DNA of 64,000 nucleotides from Larix kaempferi (Eukaryota > Streptophyta > Pinopsida > Pinales > Pinaceae). The translations under genes were made by a program, and so were the position numbers. Positions 56,649 to 64,000 of the stretch are shown here, one piece after another; the first letter of the stretch is position 1; each line of letters begins with the position of its first letter. The notes under the pieces were generated by a model, which worked only from the letters and a program-made list of their open reading frames with translations, had not been told where the DNA came from and searched no databases. Where the stretch lies: positions 12,741,501-12,805,500 of the forward strand of contig BSBM01000826.1 of NCBI GenBank assembly GCA_027924585.1, read 5' to 3'.

Positions 56649-58822
56649 AATGTCATGTCCCCAATTTTGGTTCATCCAATACCATGGGTGAAAGGGGACA
56701 AAATCAACCCCTAAGGGAATTACATGGTATTAGTTCTATTTGCTTAGAATTAATTTTGGCCTAAGTCTCCCAAGTTGGCAAATTTATTTATTAAAGGTGA
56801 TTTTGATAAATAAAATGAATGGATAATGACCAAGTGGGCCAAGAGGGCACCCATGTGGAAGATGTTGCCAAATTGGAGTAGGGGTTAATTTTGAGGCAAT
56901 TATACCACATGAATTAATTAATTGCTTAAATGTTGAATTTGGAATTAATTCTGAGTTGGATTATTTTTATTGATAAATATTGCTAATAAATATTGGCAAG
57001 TGGTGATAATATGGATAGGAAATTCGAATTGGTAAGTGAGCCAAACTTTCCTAAGTGTTAAAGTCTCAGAAAAGCTAAGGAATCTAGTGGAGACAAGCCG
57101 AAAAGATGAACCCAGAAAGGAAACTGACAAAAGCTACCAAAATCAGACAAAAGTAGGAAAGAGGAAAGTAAAGAAAGTGGAAATATTCAGAAAATCTTTC
57201 TGAAAGAAAATAGAAACAACCAAAAAAGCTACCTAAAGCGCACTTGCCCAAATTCAGTGAAGGAGGTGAAGGAAAGAAAGTTTTGAAAGCTCATAAGTTT
57301 CTATTCTCCTCAAGAAAGGCGCCCTCATGGATTTGGAGTAAAATGGGCAAGTGGGTAACCTACTCTCACAGGTCACCAAGCCAAGAAATTGCTCAGCAGG
57401 TCATCATGAAGTTTATAAAAGAATCCAACCAACTCCATTTGACAAATTTTGATCATTTATGTTTTCTCATGAGAGTTTTGATGCTTCTCCAGTTGAGTGA
57501 TGTGCCTCAGCTGTGCTTCTTGGGTGATGTTCCGCAAGGCCCTTAGTTTCTACAGAGTGTTGTGCAGGTCTATGTCAATATATTGCAGCCAGTAACACAT
57601 GCTTCTAGCCTCCATTGAAGATCTACAGTCATTCGGGAGAATAGGTTCCTCTAGCAGTGATTTTCTAGTTAGTTTTGGTGAAGATCCATCCATTGAAGAA
57701 GATAGAACTTGGGAGTGCGCTTAGGGGATGAAGGAGAGTTGGTGAAGCCATTGTTGCAGACATCATAGGTGTACAAGATCAGTAACCAGCTTTAGATCAG
57801 ATCCATACTTATCTTCTCACTCGTTCTCCATTCACAGCTAAATCTAGAGGAGTTTTCCTTGAAGGAGAGGGATGACTTAGTGAATGCGCTCCAGACAAGT
57901 TTAGAAGCTCAGTAAGAATCCATTTACAGTCATATGACCTGTAGATGACCTGATCCTATCTCCATAGTAGAGCCACAATAATACTCTATTTCTTCTCTTC
58001 ATACTCCATCAAATGTAATGAATATTTAGCCTGTGAGGCACTGTTGTGTTGGGAGACAGTTAAATCAATAAAAGAGGTATTTTGATATATTATTTTTGAC
58101 CTGCATATGTTCAGTATGTTATATCAGATCATTATTTAATGTCATAGTAGAGATTATCATTTATTGGAGCAGTTTAAAGGATTAAAATGCAAGACTAGCT
58201 AGTTTGGTGTTTAATCTAGACTAGTTTCACCATATTTGCTGCTGAATATTTTTTGAGGATCTATTTTGCATTCTGTCAGTTGGAGGAGGTTGTTAGTTAA
58301 ATATAATATCCATATCAGTCCCTGTAATAAGAATTTGAATGCTTTTAACTTTTTTTTGGAAAGCCTGTATTGTGACTAGCTCAGCTGTCCACCATCTGCA
58401 AATAATCCCCAAATTGTTCCAAACCTTTCCAAGTCAATCCAGTCTTTATTCCACCATTCCTTATGAGTTTTATGACAGATATATCTCTTTCCTAAACACC
58501 TTTAATCCTTACCCAGTCTTGTTGGCATATGCTAGAAGCCTAGGAAGCCTCGAAGTAGGCAATAGATTCATTCTATTGCTGAAAAGTGAATGGCTCTAGT
58601 ACCATGTGCCAAGGACTCCTGCTAAAAACAATTTTTTCTGTTGCTACACCTAATCCCATATAAATTCCAGAATCAAACTTTCATCCCACCATCCTCAGTC
58701 TGCACACTAGTACCCCTCACTTACCTCTCGTCCAATTCGAAGGATTTGCCACAAAATTTCACTAGTAAAAGTTGTAAAAGTTTTAAAGTGGAGTCAATAT
58801 CTGGGTTAGATCTTGCCCAGGT
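56649..58822. other. Foreign 2.2-kb block between two gag fragments
   Basis: It starts TGTCATGTCCCCAATTTTGG, which looks like a Gypsy LTR start, but no matching end was found. Near 58595-58608 the minus strand reads TGGTACTAGAGCC, a decayed Met-type PBS, followed on the plus strand by TGTGCCAAGG. No coding domain is recognised. It may be a fragmentary LTR element or several pieces. Confidence 0.4.
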
Positions 58823-59530
58823 TTGAGCTTGAAGCAATGTTGTGGGTTCCTTGTCCCTTATCTGATACTCAATCTTTCCACTTAATTCTTCTAAGTAAAA
58901 ATCCAATAAGGAAGCTACAGGAGGTGCATACGTGATAGGGATGGAATTAGATAATTATGTGAACTTAGCGTTGAATTCATCCATAGTTTCAGTATTTGAT
59001 TTCTTCATGCTGGTTAAAGATGCCACTAGATGTATAGGTTCCTTTTTGCTGCCAAATTTGTCGAGGAAAGTAGTCTTGAAAGCTGCTATGGTGGCGAAAG
59101 AGTTGTTTGGTAAGTTGTCATACCAGTTTCCAACTTTACCATCCAAAGATAGAGCAAAAAGGGTCATGTATACATCTTCATGTTTGTCAGTTCCCCTGAC
59201 ATAGGAACCACAATGTTTGGAAAAACTTCTGATGTGTTGCTCAGCAGATGTAGAGGCATCAGTGCCATTAAAGGTCATGAGCCTATCGATAGCCTTCTCA
59301 AGAACCTCATGGGGTTGACCTGCTATCTGAGTGAAATTGAGTTGAGTAAAAAAGTCACCCATTGTGGAAAGGAAACAATTATTATTTTCAAAATTTTCGA
59401 AGTTTTCTTGGAATAAAAAGTGGATGTCTGAAACAGACTCAGATCCAAGTTCTTCAGGGATCCGACAAGAAGTAAGTTTTTTCAATCTCATCCTGTAAAC
59501 CTTTTCAGGATCAGGGACAAAATCGATCAA
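58823..59530 (-). pseudogene. H2 gag, N-terminal and middle part
   Basis: The frame from 59530 (MIDFVPDPEKVYRMRLKKLT) runs 191 codons, through LSLDGKVGNWYDNLPNNSFA, to a stop near 58955, with homology continuing to about 58823. It matches the N-terminal half of the complete gag at 61321-62685. The region 58826-59207 duplicates 56262-56648. Confidence 0.83.
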
Positions 59531-59700
59531 ACCTTCAGAGTTTCTTTTAGTTGAATACCTTGAAGTGTTTATTGACAGTGGAGTCTCCAGGTGGATTCAA
59601 GTCTAATTTCGGAGAGTGATTGGACTAAAAATCTACCAAAAAAGGGAAAAAAGGTAAAAAACTAAAAAGAAACAAAGGTCATCTAGGAACAAAAAGATTT

Positions 59701-59719
59701 GTCCCCGGCATCGGCGCCA
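59701..59719 (-). other. Primer-binding site of element H2
   Basis: The minus strand reads TGGCGCCGATGCCGGGGAC, close to the TGGCGCCGTTGCCGGGGA type PBS of plant Athila elements. It lies four bases from the LTR edge at 59724 and shows that the element reads leftward. Confidence 0.85.
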
Positions 59720-59723
59720 AAGA

Positions 59724-60477
59724 TGTTGTCCGCCGAGATGCACGCCGGCAGCGGAAATATTTCGAAAGTTGTCTCCCTCACTGGGAGTGGGGAGAGGTGT
59801 GGCCTTGGGGGCAAGCAATGAGCTAGGTACTGTCACCTAAATCCTAGCTCATCCATTTAGGCTAACTCCTAACAAAACCAAGGGGGGTAGTCCCTACAAA
59901 GAGTTTTCTATGGCTCTTATGTTTAAAATGTTTTTGGGTGTTGAATGATGCGGGTGAGTGTTGTTTAGGAGTTTTTTAATGAAGAGATCACAATTATAGA
60001 TGAAATAAACACAAGATAACAAGCAATCCATGTTGTGAAACAAGATTATAAGATCAACAGTATAAAGCAGACTTGCAAGATGAAAGCAACCACAGATAAA
60101 TGACTTAGACAAATGGACAAATGGCCCAATATTATGAATATATGAAAGTGTACAAATAGACCAGTGCCTTATGGAGTCAAGAATTGTAGTGCTTGGGGAT
60201 GCTGAAAGATACAAGTCTTGGAGTAACTATTTGTGAGAACATTGTGCAAATTATCTTGGTCAATTGAAAGTTTTAATGATCTTGATTATTAGGGCTAACA
60301 AAGCAAGGATAAAGCGTCCAACCGGAAAATTATACCTTTAGTGGCTTCCCCTTGGTGACATGACGGGCCAATCTGGGATCACAAGCTAGGTGTCCAATGA
60401 TTTAACCAGCGAGTGCCCAAATTAAGTTACCAGCGCCACCAATTAGGACTTTGCACACTACCTGAGTATTTCTCGAA
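59724..60477 (-). repeat. Truncated LTR H2, shared between two internal regions
   Basis: It starts TGTTGTCCGCCG like H1 and H3 and follows them closely to about 60477. There it jumps, at ATTTCTCGAAA, into post-protease sequence of the neighbouring copy. It serves as 5' LTR for the left internal region and as the remnant 3' LTR of the right one. A three-to-four-base AAA homology at the junction suggests end-joining deletion. Confidence 0.83.
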
Positions 60478-60790
60478 AAGTAGAGTAATTGGAACAGATC
60501 ACAGGATCATCAGCATTATAAGTATATTGATTATAAGGCTTCTTGGGATTCTCAACATGATATTTCTTTTCTTTTTCATTATGCAATTTAACCACAGAAT
60601 CCTCAGATGCTAGCACAGTAGCATAAGTCCAATCCATTTGGATCCATCCTCCTAAAGTGGTAGCCACTTCCTAGAAAGTAGCATTCCCCATTTATCTAGA
60701 ACATCTATAACAAGTATGTCCATGGTTACACGGATGTCCAGATATTTAGCCAACCTGACTGACTGATTTTCAATGACTCCTGTAACTTCT
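60458..60790 (-). pseudogene. H3 protease C-terminal remnant
   Basis: It matches 54820-55149 (GGWIQMDWTYATVLASEDS, HNEKEKKYHVENPKKPYNQ). It has lost one C near 60665, giving a frameshift, and is cut at 60477 where LTR H2 begins. Confidence 0.75.
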
Positions 60791-60792
60791 AC

Positions 60793-61311
60793 CTATCTGG
60801 AATACATGGCACAAACATTTCGGTATCGCCTTGATGTTTTCAGGTTGAGTTGGTCCATGACCGTTTTGGTCATGATGTTGGCGGAAGACCCTGAATCTAA
60901 CATACAGTTGTGTAAAAGAAGATCACCTATCATCAATGATATGTAGAACGGGGGATGATCTTGTGTTCTTGGATCCTTGGTATGTAGAATTATAATTGGG
61001 TCTTCAAAGGCACTATAATTGCTCATGGAAGGTTGTTCTACAGTTTTAGCAATAGTGACCCTTTTAGGGGGAGTAGGATTCAAAGGTGTAGGAGGGCTTA
61101 AGATCTCCAATAGTTTCTCTTTCTGCTCAGGTATTTTGCATAGCTCTAGCACAGGTACAGGTACCTTAGAGTCGAGTAACCAATTGCCTAAATCAAAACT
61201 CAAATTGCTTTCTTCTTTGTAATTATCAGAAAATGCTTCTTTAGATGGCCTTTGATTTTGGAGTCCATCACTTGATTTTATATGGTAAGTGACATCCTTG
61301 AATCTTTGCAT
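60793..61311 (-). pseudogene. H3 retropepsin
   Basis: In frame with the H3 gag but separated by one TAG (61321-61323). It has PPFYISLMIGDLLLHNCMLD followed by SGSSANIMT, with an intact DSGS active site. It ends at a stop after RRYRNVCAMYSR. The protease would process the Gag precursor. Confidence 0.83.
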
Positions 61312-61320
61312 GTTGTTGAC

Positions 61321-62685
61321 CTAATCAATTGAAGGAGCTTCTCCAAAATACTTAGTCAAATTATCAAATTTTTGACTATATTGTTTAGCTTGTCGCAAAC
61401 TTTCTCTGGGAAAATCAAACATATCATGTACATGGTTTATAATTTCAGGCTCGCTTGTAGATGTGCTAGGATCACAATCCTCGGGATAAACATGCTCTTG
61501 AACATAGCATGCATAGTAGCAATGAGATTCCTCGTGGAAGTCGTTGCATGGCCTACAAAATGGTCTATATGATTCAACCATGTTAGCAGCCTCTAACTGA
61601 TTAGGAGTCCTCTGTTCATGATTGGGCACTTTTCTCCGCCATGTTGGTTTTGCAGGAAATGTTCTAGGAGATTGTTGGGGTTGAGTCCTTTCAACATTGA
61701 TGACCCGATTTTGCATCTCTTTCATTTGGGAAAGATACTTTTGTTCCATCTTTTCCATTTTCGCAGCCATATCACCGAGTTTCTTTTCGTAAGCAACTTT
61801 TTCATTTGAGTTTGTAGGCTCTTTCTCTCTGGTTTCAGGAGCTTTTGAAGGGATTGCAGATCTAGAGTAACCTTGGATGTTTGATTCTCCTGAAGACTGC
61901 ATGTTTCTTTGAATTTTTACAGCCAAACTTTGAGCTTGAAGCAATGTTGTGGGTTCCTTGTCCCTTATCTGATACTGAATCTTGCCACTTAATGCTTCTA
62001 TGTAAAAATCCAATAAGGAAGCTACAGGAGGTGCATAAGTGACAGGGATGGAATTAGATAATTGTGTGAACTTAGTGTTGAATTCATCCATAGTTTCAGT
62101 ATCTAATTTCTTCATGCTGGTTAAAGATGCCACTAGATGTCTAGGTTCCTTTTTGATGCCAAATTTGTCGAGGAAAGCAATCTTGAAAGCTGCTATGGTG
62201 GCGAAAGAGTTGTTTGGTAAGTTGTCATACCAGTTTCCAACTTTACCATCCAAAGAGAGAGCAAAAAGGGCCATGTATACATCTTCATGTTTGTCAGTGC
62301 CCCTGACATAGGAACGACAATGTCGGGGAAAATTTCTTATGTGTTGCTTAGCAGATGTAGAGGCATCAGTTCCATTAAAGATCATGAGCCTGTCGATAGC
62401 CTTCTCAAGAACCTCATGGGGTTGAGTGAAATCGAGTTGAGTAAAAAAGTCACCCATTTTGGAAAGGAAACAATTATTATTTTCAAAATCTTCGAAGTTT
62501 TCTTGGAATAAAAAGTGGATGTCTGAAATAGACTCAGATCCAAGTTCTTCAGGGATCCGACAAGAAGTAAGTTTTTTCAATCTCATCCTGTAAACCTTTT
62601 CAGTATCAGGGACAAAATCGATCAAACCTTCAGAGTTTCTTCTAGTTGAATACCTTGAAGTGTTTACTGACAGTGGAGTCGCCAA
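61321..62685 (-). CDS. H3 Gag, complete open frame (454 codons)
   Basis: It starts MATPLSVNTSRYSTRRNSEG at 62685 and contains the retrotransposon Gag domain (about 100-240: FNGTDASTSAKQHIRNF, LSLDGKVGNWYDNLPNNSFA). A Glu/Lys coiled coil follows (about 300-340), then a Pro-rich stretch and a knuckle-like FCRPCNDFHEESHC (about 380-395). The frame is closed by TAG where the H1 copy has CAG, so in the functional parent it read straight into protease. It is the best preserved gag of the family here. Confidence 0.88.
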   Translation of the reverse strand: MATPLSVNTSRYSTRRNSEGLIDFVPDTEKVYRMRLKKLTSCRIPEELGSESISDIHFLFQENFEDFENNNCFLSKMGDFFTQLDFTQPHEVLEKAIDRLMIFNGTDASTSAKQHIRNFPRHCRSYVRGTDKHEDVYMALFALSLDGKVGNWYDNLPNNSFATIAAFKIAFLDKFGIKKEPRHLVASLTSMKKLDTETMDEFNTKFTQLSNSIPVTYAPPVASLLDFYIEALSGKIQYQIRDKEPTTLLQAQSLAVKIQRNMQSSGESNIQGYSRSAIPSKAPETREKEPTNSNEKVAYEKKLGDMAAKMEKMEQKYLSQMKEMQNRVINVERTQPQQSPRTFPAKPTWRRKVPNHEQRTPNQLEAANMVESYRPFCRPCNDFHEESHCYYACYVQEHVYPEDCDPSTSTSEPEIINHVHDMFDFPRESLRQAKQYSQKFDNLTKYFGEAPSID

Positions 62686-62795
62686 GTGGATTCAAGTCTA
62701 ATTTCGGAGAGTGATTGGACTAAAAATATACCAAAAAAGGGAAAAAAGGTAAAAAACTAAAAAGAAACAAAGGTCGTCCAGGAACAAAAATATTT

Positions 62796-62814
62796 GTCCT
62801 CGGCAGCAGCACCA
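62796..62814 (-). other. Decayed primer-binding site of element H3
   Basis: The minus strand reads TGGTGCTGCTGCCGAGGAC, the same site as at 59701-59719 with four changes, mostly C to T type. It stands just before the LTR at 62819. Confidence 0.75.
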
Positions 62815-62818
62815 AAGA

Positions 62819-64000
62819 TGTTGTCCACCGAGATGCACACCGGGAGTGGAAATCTTTCGAAAGTTGTCTCCCTCATTAGGAGTGGGGATAGGTGTGGCCT
62901 TGGGGGCAAGCAATGATCTAGGTACTATAACCTAAATCCCTGCTCCTCCATTTAGGCTAACTCCTAACGAAACCAAGGGGGGTGGTCCCTACAAAGAGTT
63001 TTCTATGGCTCTTATGTTTAAAATGTTTTTGGGTGTTGAATGATGCGGGTGAGTGTTGTTTAGGAGTTTTTTAATGAAGAGATCACAATTATAGATGAAA
63101 TAAACACAAGATAACAAGCAATCCATGTTGCGAAACAAGATTATAATATCAACAGTATAAGGCAGACTTGCAAGATGAAAGCATCCACATATAAATGACT
63201 TAGACAAATGGACAAATGGCCCAATATTATGAAAATATGAAAGTGTACAAATAGACCAGTGCCTTATGGAGTCAAAAATTGTAGTGCTTGGGAATGCTAA
63301 AAGATACAAGTCTTGGAGTAACTGTTTGTGAGAACATTGTGCAAATTATCTTGGTCAATTGAAAGTTTTAATGATCTTGATTATTAGGGCTAACAAAGCA
63401 AGGATAAAGCGTCCAATCGGAAAAGTATACCTTTAGTGGCTTCCCCTTGGTGACATGACGGGCTAGCTTGGGATCACAAGCTAGGTGTCCAATGATTTAA
63501 CCAGCGAGTGCCCAGATTAAGTTACCGGCGCCGCCAGTTAGGAACTTTGCCCACTACCTGAGTATTTCTCAAAATAACAACGCCTGTTCGTTGGTTGTGG
63601 GGAAAATTTTATTAGGTTATCACTTGCAAAGATTAACATATCCGATCACCGTTCTGAGTACGAGTTCAACTTTTTAGGGTCGGCAGAGCATACTAGGTGA
63701 GGGATAGCAACGAAGTAAATTTTATAGGGGAATGTGTAGTTGAAGATTTTATTATTAGAGCACACGGTTGAACTCTACGATAGAGAGCGCTCTTGACTTC
63801 ATCTTATGACGGAAGTTCAAGAGACTTTGTCTAAACTATATGCTTGATGCAAGGATATGCAATGGGAATGCTCTCCGATAGAGAGTGCTCTTGACTTCGT
63901 CTTATGACGGAAGTTCAAGAGACTTTGTCTAAACTATATGCTTGATGCAAGGATATGCAATGGGAATGTTCTCTGATAGAGAGTGCTCTTGACTTGTGTT
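62819..64000 (-). repeat. 5' LTR H3 of the Athila-like element, runs off the right edge
   Basis: It starts TGTTGTCCACCGAG and matches H1 (from 49870) and H2 (from 59724) with few differences. It contains at least two complete 98-bp units (63779-63974) and the start of a third. The outer end is beyond the window. Confidence 0.85.
63779..64000. repeat. 98-bp tandem repeat in LTR H3
   Basis: Units begin GATAGAGAG at 63779, 63877 and 63975. H1 has one full unit (50830-50927) and a partial second, so the copy number differs between LTRs of the same family. Confidence 0.9.

Larger units (their letters stand above)
53693..59723 (-). mobile_element. Internal region of Athila-like element(s) H1/H2: gag and protease only
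   Basis: It is flanked by LTR H1 on the left and PBS plus LTR H2 on the right. It contains protease and post-protease sequence, the gag C-terminal half, a foreign 2.2-kb block and a gag N-terminal half. The two gag parts overlap by about 380 bp, so they come from different copies or a duplicated one. RT, RNase H and integrase are absent. Confidence 0.65.

Noticed and set aside
1-64000. CRISPR array, bacterial operon, tRNA or rRNA genes
   Set aside because: No regularly spaced short repeats with unique spacers, no ribosome-binding-site-led gene clusters and no cloverleaf or rRNA signature. Tandem repeats found here are contiguous minisatellites or LTR repeats.

Overview
The window reads as a piece of a large, repeat-choked plant nuclear genome, most likely a gymnosperm or another big-genome land plant. 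That is an inference from the element families and their heavily decayed but still stackable state. I see no host gene, rRNA or tRNA gene, and no bacterial-type feature. Almost everything I can identify is a transposable element or a fragment of one, arranged as nested insertions. Much of the clear nonsense decay looks like CAG to TAG (C to T) change, as expected from methylated CHG sites.

Left block (1-10448): three minus-strand LTR retrotransposons nested in each other. A Copia element (A: LTR 9796-10448, broken gag) was hit by a chromovirus-like Ty3/Gypsy element (B: 4.36-kb LTR 4477-8837, intact 1181-codon gag-pol open frame 764-4309). B was in turn hit inside its integrase by another LTR element (C: LTR 131-780, primer-binding site 119-130), whose body runs off the left edge.

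Middle-left block (10449-17780): old, mostly non-coding debris. It holds a possible LINE 3' fragment, a long inverted repeat (11425-11616), several short tandem duplications, a gutted Copia-like element with recognisable LTRs, PBS and PPT (13763-17100), and an older pair of direct repeats around it.

Central block (about 17790-36129): a plus-strand L1-type LINE in which ORF1 and ORF2 can still be followed, split by two minus-strand Copia elements. D (19293-28696) carries a 589-codon extra ORF of unknown function between its 5' LTR and gag. E (29401-34272, perfect 5-bp target duplication) has lost protease and integrase in frame, leaving a Gag-RT open frame. The LINE is cut inside its reverse transcriptase at 36129.

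Right-central block (36130-49869): a plus-strand Ty3/Gypsy element of the Tat lineage (G). Its 5' LTR contains a solo LTR of another family with a perfect TCTAC duplication. Gag-pol runs in one frame for 6.27 kb with 18 internal stops and no frameshift. It is followed by a separate archaeal-type RNase H ORF preceded by a splice acceptor, and by an antisense, intron-containing ORF with a plant-mobile-domain-like N-terminal pattern. This is the most interesting part of the window.

Right block (49870-64000): an LTR-internal-LTR-internal-LTR array of minus-strand Athila-like elements (H). Two gag-protease internal regions, neither with RT or integrase, are separated by a shared truncated LTR. The LTRs carry minisatellites that differ in copy number between copies.
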